NCBI GenBank assembly: GCA_963995525.1
Contig: OZ023214.1
Coordinates: forward strand, 17,258,514-17,322,513
Origin: Escarpia spicata
Lineage: Eukaryota > Annelida > Polychaeta > Sabellida > Siboglinidae
Direction: 5' to 3'
DNA: 64,000 nucleotides
Shown here in pieces: positions 52,375 through 62,810 of this stretch. The notes beneath the pieces were generated by a model. It ran no database searches and had not been told where the DNA came from. It worked only from the letters and a program-made list of their open reading frames with translations. Each line of letters begins with the position of its first letter. Position 1 is the first letter of the stretch. The position numbers and the translations under genes are program-made.

Positions 52375-52574
52375 NNNNNNNNNNNNNNNNNNNNNNNNNN
52401 NNNNNNNNNNNNNNNNNNNNNNNNNNNNNNNNNNNNNNNNNNNNNNNNNNNNNNNNNNNNNNNNNNNNNNNNNNNNNNNNNNNNNNNNNNNNNNNNNNNN
52501 NNNNNNNNNNNNNNNNNNNNNNNNNNNNNNNNNNNNNNNNNNNNNNNNNNNNNNNNNNNNNNNNNNNNNNNNNN
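52375..52574. other. Assembly gap (200 N)
   Basis: Exactly 200 unknown bases, probably a fixed-size scaffold gap. The true length and content are unknown. Confidence 0.99.
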
Positions 52575-53235
52575 CAATACGAATTGAAAATGAGAAAACG
52601 TCACACGGACCGTCGGTTTTGAAAACGACTTCCTACACCTTTTAATTCAAACTCTTTAGGTTGCTGTTGAATTTATGTTTTCTAATGGTTGATTTTGTTA
52701 AACTGTTGTTATGTTTTCTATGATTGATTTGAAAGCGTTGATATAAAAAAACTGGCAGCGACAATCCCTTTGTGGTTCAGGATGTAATGCTAAAGTACGC
52801 CACGATACGTGTTAATCCCGACAGTTTCAAAATAGGCTTACGTATTAAATAAATTTATGATCACTTGAATGCGTGGTAAACAAGCCAGTCATTAATTGTT
52901 AAATACATAATGCAGGGAGGTTTATCATGAAAGATTCTGCAGTGGGTATTCTTCTTTTCGTCGGGCACAACCGAGTAAATTAACTAGGTCAGTTAGCGGC
53001 GTTGGTGTATATAATTCTTTGCATATTCTCATGACAACGTCCAATCAGAAAGATAATCTAGGCATTAACTGGTAATATGGATTCTCCGTTTCAGTCTCGA
53101 GCATTGGATATCTGTGCTTGCTCGTTAATTATAATTTGCGTTACTGACATTGTAACACAGCTCCTCCCTGCTTCTGAAGACATCCACTGCTGGCCTCGGA
53201 ACGGCCGATTCCTCCCCCGGTGTCTCTCTTGCGAA
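52575..53235. other. Unassigned DNA
   Basis: Nothing recognised. Confidence 0.3.
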
Positions 53236-53322
53236 TACATGAATTAGGGAAAGAGAACGTTTCCTTTTGGGTCCTTCCTTACAGTTGTTGCCAAAGAAAG
53301 ATGATGCTGATGCGCCCTGTTG

Positions 53323-53607
53323 TCAGTTTCTGGAAATGTGACAGCTTCCACTATGACTGTGCAGTCCGATTTGGGAGTGACAGTCCCTGCCGCAGACGAA
53401 ACAGGATGACAGTGGTGGTGCAGCTTGTTGTTTGCGCCGCATCGTCTTCTCAGCTGCATGCTGGTGTCTCTTTCCGTCAGCCCATCCAATGTCTCTGTAT
53501 ACATATTGACGCCAAGCAGTGCGATTTTCGGCCACTGACTCCCAGTCTTCAGAGCTAATTTTACTGGCTTTCACGAAGGCCATGAAGGGCCCTTCCTTGT
53601 GAAACAT
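53323..53607 (-). mobile_element. LINE-L: C-terminal zinc-finger fragment
   Basis: The minus-strand frame reads SSEDWESVAENRTAWRQYV and, near the end, FVCGRDCHSQIGLHSHSGSC. WEsxAxDRxxWR plus CxxCGRDCHSRIGLxSHxRrC is the conserved C-terminus of a group of LINE endonuclease-RT proteins. Here the first Cys pair is reduced to FVCG, so the finger may be incomplete. Confidence 0.7.
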
Positions 53608-53649
53608 TTTACTTACTTAGGCCTGTTTGCTCGTTCGGTCCTCCACTTT

Positions 53650-53965
53650 TGTCGGTTTTATGCCATTTTCTTGATTTCTCTTCCGGTGTATCCCATCTGC
53701 TTTCTTTTGCTTTCCGTGACTCTCTGCCTTCCTCTTCTTCTCTTCCCTGGGGGTTCCATGTAATTGCTTGTCGTGTGAACTGTATTGTAGGTTTCCCAAG
53801 CGTGTGTCGTATCTACCACCATTTTCTCTTCTTTATTTCGCTTTCTATTGGTAGTTGTTTGGTCCATTCCCATAGTGTCGAGTTGGGTACCTTGTCTGAC
53901 CGATTTAGGTGTAGGATTCTGCGCAGGCATTTGTTCTATCTATCTATCTATCTATCTAACCATCC
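53650..53965 (-). mobile_element. LINE-M: RTE-like C-terminal fragment
   Basis: Minus strand, partly frameshifted: KCLRRILHLNRSDKVPN (~53930), ESEIKKRKWWWIRHTLGKP, FTRQAITWNPQGREEEGRQR and MGYTGREIKKMA (to 53658). This matches the well-known RKRKWGWIGHTLRKP...ITRQALTWNPQGKRKRGRP C-terminus of RTE-like LINE proteins. Confidence 0.8.
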
Positions 53966-53998
53966 ATCCATCCATCCATCCATCCATCCATCCATAGA
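53937..53998. repeat. (ATCT)n/(ATCC)n microsatellite
   Basis: Five ATCT units, then about nine CATC units. Confidence 0.94.
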
Positions 53999-54001
53999 TA
54001 T

Positions 54002-54225
54002 ATAAATAAGAAAAATAAATAAAGTTAGAAAGCAAAATCGTAGTATATATATGTATATATATATATATATACTAGGATTTTGCTTCCTAACTTTATTTAT
54101 TTTTCTTATTTATTTCCCTTAAATAGATGATTGCCGATTTGTAAACACCCGTGAACGGGTCATTAGTTTTGATGGTGTGTAAATAAAGTTTATTATTTCA
54201 TTATTATTACTATTTTCATTCAGTC
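54002..54225 (+). mobile_element. LINE-F' 3' end with a foldback (inverted) 5' side
   Basis: The right part (54090-54225) matches the LINE-F 3' UTR end, including TTTGTAAACACCCGTGAACG, GATGGTGT and TAAATAAAGTTTATTATT. Its first ~50 bp also form an inverted repeat with 54002-54050. Together 54002-54113 make a palindrome with two or three mismatches and a TA-rich loop. Confidence 0.75.
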
Positions 54226-54587
54226 TTACAAACAAAAATAAAGTACTTTCATTGTCATTGTCTAAGCGAATTTCTAGTCCAGGCAGTTGTGGTTGTGCAA
54301 AACGGTGGCGCCACCTGCCGCATGGTTACTCGACCTCCAACTTCCACGATGTGGCGCCACCAAGTGTCATACACAAGATACCCTGGGACATTCGTGATTT
54401 ATTGGAATGATATTATTGGTTAGCCTTAATTAGGTCGACCATCAAAACCGACTCTCAAACTAACTCATCAAATAAGAATACACTTTGTTTTTGGTTGAAA
54501 AGAAGCATTCGAACAAACTTTAAACGTAATTATTTTGATTGCAAAAACACGTGTCACGCAATAAAATAAAATGTGATTGACATTTAT
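54226..54587. other. Unassigned DNA
   Basis: The phrase GTGGCGCCAC occurs twice (~54306 and ~54350), separated by ~45 bp. Otherwise no feature. Confidence 0.3.
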
Positions 54588-54820
54588 ATACCTGTACCTG
54601 CCAACTCTCACGGAAATTCCGGGAGTCTCCTTGATTTTGTGTGTATCTCCCGGTCTCCCGGGATATGGGCAAATCTCCCGGACTTTCGCTTAAAATCTCC
54701 AACAGCACCCCCCCCCCCATCTTCCGATGTCAATATCCGACACAGCACGACGAGACAGCGCGACAAGGGAAGAGCTGATGAATCTCCTGGAATTCAAAAA
54801 GGTTGGCAGGTATACATTTA
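54588..54820. mobile_element. MITE-like repeat with TATACCTGCCAAC ends
   Basis: The left end, TATACCTGTACCTGCCAACT, and the right end, AGGTTGGCAGGTATACA, are inverted copies of one another, allowing for a 6 bp insertion on the left. The interior is rich in CTCCCGG/CCGGGAG. Similar CCTGCCAACTYTC...TCCCGG repeats are widespread in marine invertebrate DNA, from memory. No coding capacity. Confidence 0.5.
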
Positions 54821-56854
54821 GCACCGTGTTCGTTATTTTCTTGATGACAGCGCAAATTAGTTTCTGCACAACAACTTCCGTGGAACTGAGCATAGGCGAT
54901 GGAATGTGGTAAATGGTCGGTGGGCCTTCAACCCTTTCAGCCTCGCCAACTCCAACTGCACCCAGCTTGAGACTCACCAAAAGCATTGTATTATGTCGTA
55001 TGTTAATCACATGTGAATAAAAGATAAATTAGGACATCCAACTAGCGACTTGGCGTAGCGAGTGCAAGACCTCGCAGGTTGAGTTTAATGTTGACGAAAT
55101 CGTTAACAGTATCCCCCAGACGGCGCCACTATCCCTCTTCCCGATCGTGTACTAGGATTAGCGTATATATGCGAGCATACACCTAAATGCGTGGACATTT
55201 GGGTTCGTGTTCGCATGTCTGTGTGGCCGTTTGATTATCTGCGCGCGCGCGTGTGTGTGTGTGCGTGTGTGTGTGTGTGTGTCCGCGATCACGGCAATGC
55301 GTGTGTTTATGCGTACGCGTTTATTCTTATGGTTTCTACTGTTTCCACGTTGGGCAATTAACGTTATGTATGTTCAAGAAGGTACACCACACCCCCACCC
55401 CAATACACTTATGGCAGTCTTCCTTATATTCTTGACAAAAATCTTCTTCCCAAATAGACGCCTGTTTATAAAACGTCGACATTGATATATCATAAAATAC
55501 CACAGCTGGCTATTGTTTGCGCCTATACACACGCATGGGTTAATTACAAACAAACCATTTGCAATTACAATCAACAATATCAAATTACATAACTGAAAGT
55601 GGCGTAATCGGCTGAGAAAATATCATTTATACGTTAAGAATCTGTTAGCCGAAATATATGGGTTACTACGCGACGCAAACTACAGTATTATCCTCAGCTC
55701 TGCTACCAGCGACCTGGGAAGTTTGGCATCACGCTTTCTATCTAAATGTCGCAGGCCGCGCAGTTTAACGTATGTGTCTTCAACCAGGTAATTCTAGTAA
55801 ACTTCTGGCAATCAGGAGATTGTTGTTGCAAATGATTAGTTTTTATTAATTCTTTTACATGTCTTTTTAGGCTTCCAAATGCCTTTTGGTCCCATTTAAC
55901 CATTACAGATACATATACTTCTCTGCCGTGATCGACATGAAATACATGTCGATAAATAAGGTGACGTTGTGTTAAAACATACAGTAAGTAAATAAATATA
56001 ACAAAAACAAAAAGTATACAATTGTCTAAAACTATCCACTAAAATTGATAGGTTAAGCTAAAACTAACACATCAAAGAAGTATAAAACACATCTGGGAAA
56101 ATTAACATTCCATTGTCTCTATCTATCAATAAAGTCTATATTTAATCCCCAATACTCCGACAGCACCACGTTTTAAATCTTTGATTTTGTAATCAACTCG
56201 GCGATACTAATTACAGTTAGCATTGCATCAACGTGAGATTGGTGTCGTACCGTAGGTACTTGGAAGGTAAAGAAGCTTTGTGCAAGCGCAGGATGTTGAA
56301 CTAACTGCACAAATGGCGAAGCGAGTAATAGATCTGATAGACGCTACACTCCAGCGAACAGAATAAGTTCCTTCAAGGCCGCGACTATGCGTTTGATTGG
56401 ACATGTCTGGGTTGTTTAAGAATATCATGTTTGATTAAATGTCACAGTTTGACTAAAGGCCACATGATTAAAGGTCGCCAAACAGTCCGCGAAGGTGGAT
56501 TCTTGCGCGGTATGACAGAAACTTCCCGTATCATTAAAATAGTTACTTAGATAGTTTAAAATGAAAAGTAATACTTGAGTCAATAAATATTTAATTCCAA
56601 ACAGCTTAAATTCCATAATATTGTTAATAATAATTATTATTTATAAGTTACAGCACCACCATTATTATTTATGGTGAATGAAGGTATTTAAAAGCAACAC
56701 TGTATTGGGTGAATATAACGACTGTTTGCTACAGTAAATAAGTAAACTAAAGAGGAACACCGAGCACGTGTTTATCTTCCTTTCACGAACATTCAGTGTC
56801 TTGTACCGTCAATCTGACGACCTGAATATAGAAGTACTATAGAAAGGTAAGTTA
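54821..56854. other. Unassigned DNA, 2 kb, with a small GT run
   Basis: A (CG)n/(GT)n run lies at 55240-55283. At 54930-54985 an AACTCCAACTGCACCCAGCT-type segment resembles the dispersed G-rich repeat in reverse orientation. No exon recognised. Confidence 0.3.
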
Positions 56855-57128
56855 TTATATAGCGCAGTTTCCAGTGCTGAGGACAGCTTAAAGCGCATTA
56901 CAGTTCATTCCCTTGCATACCTGTTCAACTGAACACCACCTCGACGTCTCTGGGAAGAATTCAGCCACATTGTTATTACTGACCGAAAACTATTCATTCA
57001 CATATATCCGCCATTTATACAGCTGAGTGAATTAAGGCAGCGTGTGGTTAACGAAACTGCAGCAAGACTATTCGAATCAGTTCTCTCGACTGAGAGCCGA
57101 CTTTCCAACTACTACGCTGCCGAGCCAG
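56855..57128 (-). mobile_element. tRNA-derived SINE family, copy 4
   Basis: Read on the minus strand from 57128. The head is GGCAGCGTAGTAGTTGGAAA, GTCGGCTCTCAGTCGAGAGA and box B-like TGATTCGAATAG. The body has TCACTCAGCTG, GGTGTTCAGTTGAACAGG and GCGCTTTAAGCTGTCCTC. The end is CTGCGCTATATAA. Confidence 0.72.
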
Positions 57129-57662
57129 TATTTATCCTAATTATTAGTAATTGACCACGCTTCATCGCCGTGATAAAAGGCGTCTATAGCGACACCTGCA
57201 GACCCGACCCTACTATGACGGGTCGATAACTGCGATAATGATTACGTTATGTGGCCACGACGGTGCGTGGCGTTAATAGGGGTACTCTATTGAAGTAATG
57301 TGGACCCGTGGTGCAGACACACAGACATGCCACCGGAGAGTAATTACTACACCAGCTGCTGAATACTTCTATGGATTTTTAGTAATCATCTCGAGGAACA
57401 TACCTTTCACAGAAGTTCGTAATGCGTGGAGACGACGCGGGTTAGATGACAAGGGTCGGAGCGGAAGACGTCCTGGTCTTACCACACCAGTACTCTGATA
57501 CATATGCTGATTGGATTTGCACTAAGTTCTTCTAAAGTTACAAGTCTTTGATCGTATTGCCACTGTGTAAACTGGCCCAGACGAACATACCCAAACGTAC
57601 GCATAATCCCATGTTTTTTCAACTTCAGCCAACATATTCTCGGAATCAGCCACGATTGGTTA
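57129..57662. other. Unassigned DNA
   Basis: No feature recognised. Confidence 0.3.
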
Positions 57663-60230
57663 AGCAACAAGATTTAACAAGAGATTTAATAAGACTGCCA
57701 CCCAGAGAATTAACTTTAAGTGGCAGGTGGACGAGGAAGCCATTTTGCTTATCGAGGGTTCAACTCTTTTATCTATATGTATCCCGCCCTTCTGAGGTAT
57801 ATATCGATTTTATTTTTAAACATATTCACACTACTAGCACTCACACAATCAGCAAACAATCTGTTCCATTCATTCACAGTCCTTTGTAAAAATGAGAACT
57901 TTCTTATATCTAATCTACACTGCTCCTTTCCTAATGTAACTTCATGTCCTCTAGTCCTTCTTTCTTTCTTAACTGACAAAAATAGATTTCTTTAAATATT
58001 TTCATAACCATTCAATATTTTAAACACTTCTATCTGATCTCCTCGCATTCTCCTGGTCTCCAGTTTTGTCAAAACCACATTCTTTTAGGCGTATTTCATA
58101 ACTAAGATCCCTCAGTTTGAATATCATTTTAGTCGCTCTCCTATGTACTCTTTCTAGCATATCTATGTCCTTCGTGCGATATGGCCTCCACGCTTGTATA
58201 CAATATTCTAAATGAGGCCTAACTATTGTTTTGTACAGCGGTATTATTAGTTGTTTTTCCTTATACGTTATATTTCGTCTAATTAATCCAATGACTTGAT
58301 TTCCCTTTGAAGCTGCAATTCCGCATTGCTCTGAAACCTTCATATTAGCACTATTGATTAACCCTAAGTCCTTTTCTTTTATAGTAGTACTTAGTACAGA
58401 ACCTCCCATTGTATATAGTACATCTTCTTTCCCATGTCCTGTGTTGAGGCATTTACATTTCCCACAATTGAACAACATTTGCCACTTTTCAGACCATTTG
58501 ATCAACCTGTCAAGATCATCTTGTAAATGCTGTCTATCTCCATCACTTTTAATCCTTCTAAACACTTTAGTATCATCCGCAAATTTCAACACCTTGCTTG
58601 TTATATCATCTTCCAAATCGTGGATATATATATTAAGAATAATATAGGTCCCAGTTCTGATCCCTGTGGTACCCCACTCAAAACTGATTTCCAATTTGAA
58701 GCCTCCCCATCAACTACTACCCGTTGTCTTCTGTCAATCAGCCATTTTTCTATCCAGTTAATTAAACCATTTCCTATGCCTGGGCCTTTAGTTTAACCAG
58801 TAATCTTTTATGTGGTACTTTGTCGAAAGCTTTTCGAAAATCTAAGTAGATGATATCCACTGGTGATCCCTCGTCTACCCACTTAGTGATATTTTCAACA
58901 ACAAAATAACATATTTGTTAAGCATGACCTCGCTTTTAGAAACCCATGTTGAAATGGGTTTATCAAGTTATGTTTAACAAGAAAATCCACCATGTGATCT
59001 TTAATTAGGTTTTCTAATAATTTGCAAATCACCGATATTAAACTCACTGGTCTATAGTTCTCTGACTTGTTTCCCGAACTTTTTTTAAATAACGGTATGA
59101 TGTTTCCTTCTTTCCATTCTAAAGGAACCACTCCCTCTTCTGATGACAAATTGAAAACTGTTGCAAGCGGTATGCTAATTTGTTCTACAATTTCCAATAG
59201 TAGTTTGGACGGAATCCCATCCACTCCAGGTGATTTATTATCTTTCATGGCCCTTATTTTCTTAGCTACCATTTCCGGGGTTACAATTAACTGTCCTAAA
59301 TAGTCTGATTCTGTCCCATTGAGCTTAGCCTCTGGTACTGGAAGTGAACTAATATCTTCCCTGGTTAACACTGACCTAAAATACTCATTCAGGTCTTCTG
59401 CCATTAAGAATCCCTCTGATATTATATTTCCAACACTATCTTCTAGAGGACCAACCTTATCTTGAACGTTCTGTTTGCTTCGAACATACGCATAAAAACT
59501 CTTGCTGTCATGTTTATATTACAAGCAAATTTTTGTTCATAGCTTCTCTTTGAATTTCTAATTTCAGCTGTAGCTTTGTTAAGTGCTCTTTATAAATGTT
59601 GTAGTCTTCATCATTTCCAGTACGTCTATATGACTTCCACATCATTTGTTTGTACTTAATTTTTGGCTTCTTTCGATAAGTGTTTCTTTTTGGACCGTTT
59701 TCCTTGTTTCTATGGGACACCCTTTAAGACAGCATTCTGTTGCTGTCTTATTCTTCAGTCTGTTATTCCAGTCTATCGTTGCTAAATATTTCCTATCTCT
59801 ATATCTTTCTTTGTGAAAATGTCTCCTGTACTGCTTTTTACTATTCCTTTCTGATTTTACTTTGATGGTAAATTGTATCTGGTTGTGATCACTACTCCCC
59901 AGTGGCTCACATATCTTGACATTGTCAACTAATTCATTCTATGAGGACAAAACTATATCTAACACATTTTCACCCCTGGTTGGTTCTAACACGTGTTATG
60001 AAAGGAAATTATCTTGTACTAAAACCTCGTTGTTCTCACTACCCATACTCTGTAGAGATTTCCATTGTATCTGACCATGATTAAAATCCCCCATAATAAT
60101 ACAGTCCCGTTTACTCACTTCCCTTATAGCGTTTTGTACTTTTTATAAAATAACTCCACCTCCCTTTCTTCCTATTCTATCGTTCCCAAACATTACATAG
60201 CCTGTCAGTCCCAATTCGGCAACTATTATG
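57663..60230 (-). pseudogene. LINE-N ORF2: CR1-like endonuclease-RT relic
   Basis: Read right to left over several frames. Endonuclease blocks are CIIMGDFNHGQIQW (~60100) and GSSDHNQIQFTIKV (~59910). The RT core follows: MAEDLNEYFRSVLTREDI (59404), KIRAMKDNKSPGVDGIPSKL, ENYRPVSLISVICKLLENLI, NPFQHGFLKARSCLTN (to 58895), SGVPQGSELGPILFLIYIHD (~58690-58635) and an intact KFADDTKVFRR (~58590). The thumb and C-terminus (58580-57773) end NEWNRLFADCVSASSVNMF. The 3' UTR closes with ATCTTGTTAA-type decamers at 57663-57690. LINE-E is a second, truncated copy of this family. Frameshifts near 58900 and 58080 and several stops inactivate it. Confidence 0.9.
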
Positions 60231-60422
60231 TGAGGGTCAATATCTTCTAACATAATGTTTAGTTCTCTTCTTTTGTTTACTATACTCCTTGCATTTAAAC
60301 AAATGCATTTATATCCAGCTTCAGATCAGTTTTGTAGACTGTTCTTTGCTGAATTATTTGTGCTGCTTTTAACCATGCCTCCAGTTTCAGACTTCTCTGT
60401 GAGTCCGCCTTGCGAATCTAAT

Positions 60423-61004
60423 TTAAATAGTTGCAACCTGTCCCACCGTCAACAGATCGCAGCAGTTCTCTAAGAAAACTGATGCCCCCTTTCCACTTGG
60501 ATGGAGGCCACCTCTCATGTACATGTCTTCCCTCCCAACAAAGTATCCCCATAAATCACACATCTGTTCAACTCGTGCGTTGATCGCCATCCTCTTGCAG
60601 TTTCTATATGTTGGCCCCCTTCCTCCCATTACTGACAACATTCCTGAGAGAATAATATGTTTAACTCTTGTCTTCTTAAGCTACACCACTAACTGACTGT
60701 ACTTCTGTACTATCCCAGTTGTTCCCTTCCAGTCTGCATTATTTGTCCTTACGTGTACTAGTATAGACCCTCCCTTGCCATGACCCAATACATTCTCTAC
60801 CCTTTCAGTCACATGTTCTATCCTAGCCCCCGGTAGACAAACAACGACGTCCTCCCCCTCGCTTAGTGTCTTATCTGTCTTTCTTAGAATAGAGTCGCCC
60901 ATGAACACCCTTTCTTTTCTCCTTGCCCCCTCAAGCACTGCCTGCCAAGTATTAGCAGGAAATTCACCGAAAACTTGCTTGTAACAAATGTTAACAAAAT
61001 TCAC
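60423..61004 (-). pseudogene. LINE-N ORF1: SGNH-esterase-like domain with one in-frame stop
   Basis: The frame from Met 61004 runs to a stop at 60423 with a single TAG (60681-60683, codon 108), so about 193 residues are otherwise open. Block I is VFMGDSILRKTD (nucleophile Ser, residue 38). Then come VVVCLPGARIEHVTERVENV and VHVRTNNADW, where SGNH block III is normally HVGTND. Block V is MRGGLHPSGKGASVF, normally (R)DGLHLSGKGA. Here the catalytic Asp is Gly (residue 165) and the His (168) is kept. Esterase-type ORF1 proteins are known from the CR1 clade of LINEs. It precedes ORF2 by roughly 200 bp. Confidence 0.82.
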
Positions 61005-61425
61005 TGAAAACTATATCTTTAAAGTTTATATGGAAACACCTTTAGTTATAAATTTCGTCGATGCTGTGCGTTCTGCAAGAGATGCATCGATATGACAGTT
61101 TCTAGACGATCACAACTGACCACCCGGCTACTTAGCATAATCTACGTTTTTCTTAGCGAAGTTGCGGTTAAGCAAAGTATGAAAATTATCGATGTCGTTC
61201 TTTGTGTATACATAGTCTACAATAAAGTCCGCCTGGTTTTGTAGTTCCTTGCATTTAAATTTGCATTCGGAGATCGTCCATTTTTTAAATATAAATTTCC
61301 AGTGAATCAACATTCCGCATCTATATCACTCCTGAACACCAATATAAACTTGTTTCACACATTATGCAAGTTTAAATTTTTTTTGCAAAAGACGAAACAT
61401 TATATCTGCGGGCTCAGAGGCGGAC
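61005..61425. other. Possible LINE-N 5' region or unassigned DNA
   Basis: A 61-codon minus-strand frame (61313-61128) has no recognisable motif. It could be the 5' part of LINE-N. Confidence 0.3.
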
Positions 61426-62050
61426 CAAGATATATTGGGGCTCTGGGGCAAGTTTGAATTGTGAGACCCCCACCAAAAAACAAGGAGCTCTGGGCCCTGG
61501 AATAAACGTTGTTCTAACCTGATTACCTTGGATCTTGGGACCCTGGAATGATTTTATTCTTGCGCCCCATAAGCTCGGAGTCAAGGAATGTTTTCTCACT
61601 TCAGTGAGCCCCCGGGAGCTCTGGTTGTTGGTTTTTTCATCGGCGCTCCGGGAGCTCCTGACCGTGAGGCTCGTGACCCAGTCAGGGACGGACCCATAGA
61701 GATCTTGACATTGGAAGAGCTAGCGTGGGGGGTATTGTTGAAGAATTGTTTGCCAAAGCTTCAACACCACGTTGTCAGATCATGAGATCGGAATACGATG
61801 AGGGATGCTGTTGAACATTTATTCACAATTTCGGAAGCTCACCAAAAACTTCCAATTGCACCCCCTTGAGACTAACCTAAGCGGGGCCACATTCCAAAGT
61901 CTAAGGGGCACAAAGCGAGGGCACATTACAAAGATGTATGGGGCAGCCCACTCTAGCGGAGGCATCGCGAGACCAAAAGAGTAGGGAGCACGTGCCCCCA
62001 GGCCTCCCCTGGATCCGCCTATATCAGTTATGGTGATTTGCAACCGGTGT
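61426..62050. repeat. Dispersed G-rich/pyrimidine repeat region, diverged copies
   Basis: It contains GGGGCTCTGGGGCAAGTTTG, GAGACCCCCACCAAAAAAC, GGAGCTCTGGGCCCTGG and the inverse phrase ACCAAAAACTTCCAATTGCA plus CCCCCTTGAGACTAACC (61841-61877). The phrase resembles the tail units of the repeats at 8100-8250 and 27830-27960 in reverse complement. Relationship and boundaries are tentative. Confidence 0.45.
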
Positions 62051-62229
62051 CCCAAGGCGCGCGAGGTTGGACGCTTGTCGTGAATGTGCAACATAGAATT
62101 GGCGCATGCTTATACTGGCGCGACATTCACAGGAAGTTGCACACTGCGTAGCTATGGATTGATGTATTAACAATTGGTGATGACGTCACTTTTTCCCACT
62201 TGACAACCAGAGGCGTACTAATTCGAAGT

Positions 62230-62692
62230 AGTTCCGCGGTAGTACATATAATAATAATAAGATAACTTCTATTGCGCCTAAATCATTGGATCAAATCACC
62301 TAAATCACCAAGCTCAGAGGCTCATAAAAACAAAAGGATTGGTCAGTCTCAAAATCCATTAACAATATTCCAGTTGTCAACAGATGGGTCAAGGCGCTAT
62401 ATGGAGCTATAGTGGATAAGCAAGATTGTAAAGATAAGTTTATAAATGAAGACGGTATTTTGTAATATTTTCAACTGATCTAACACTAAGAGGGAGCATA
62501 TTCCAAAGAGCAGTAGAAAAAGCTCTAGTTCCAATGTTAATGTTGACTCTAGGAATAAAAAGTAGGTCAGAACTAGATGACCGAAGCTGGATAGGTTTTC
62601 TGACAGGAGTAAACAGAGAATGCAAATAAGATGGTTGCTCACTGGACAACGACTGGTATGTAATGGTTCAGATCTTAAATATTATACGATAA
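62230..62692 (-). mobile_element. LINE-O: 3' end fragment
   Basis: Minus strand. The C-terminus is QPSYLHSLFTPVRKPIQLRS then SSSDLLFIPRVNINIGTRAF, STALWNMLPLSVRSVEN (62640-62460), the usual end of Jockey/CR1 RT proteins (RSSS..LL..PR...yG.RAFS.aaP.LWN.LP..iR). The 3' side ends in CAATAGAAGTTATCTTATTATTATT at ~62250. Confidence 0.75.
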
Positions 62693-62810
62693 TTGGTACA
62701 GAAAAACGACGAGATTTTGTAACTACAGATGTTTTCTTCGTCTTTGTTTTCTTCTTATTATTATTATTACATCGTTTTCTTGTTGTCGCAGTAAACGGTC
62801 ACGATGACTT
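62693..62810. other. Spacer between LINE-O and LINE-P
   Basis: Contains a short (TTA)n run. Confidence 0.3.

Noticed and set aside
52014..52645. Long frames across the N gap
   Set aside because: The unknown bases were translated as X. The flanks are simple GA repeat and a LINE fragment.
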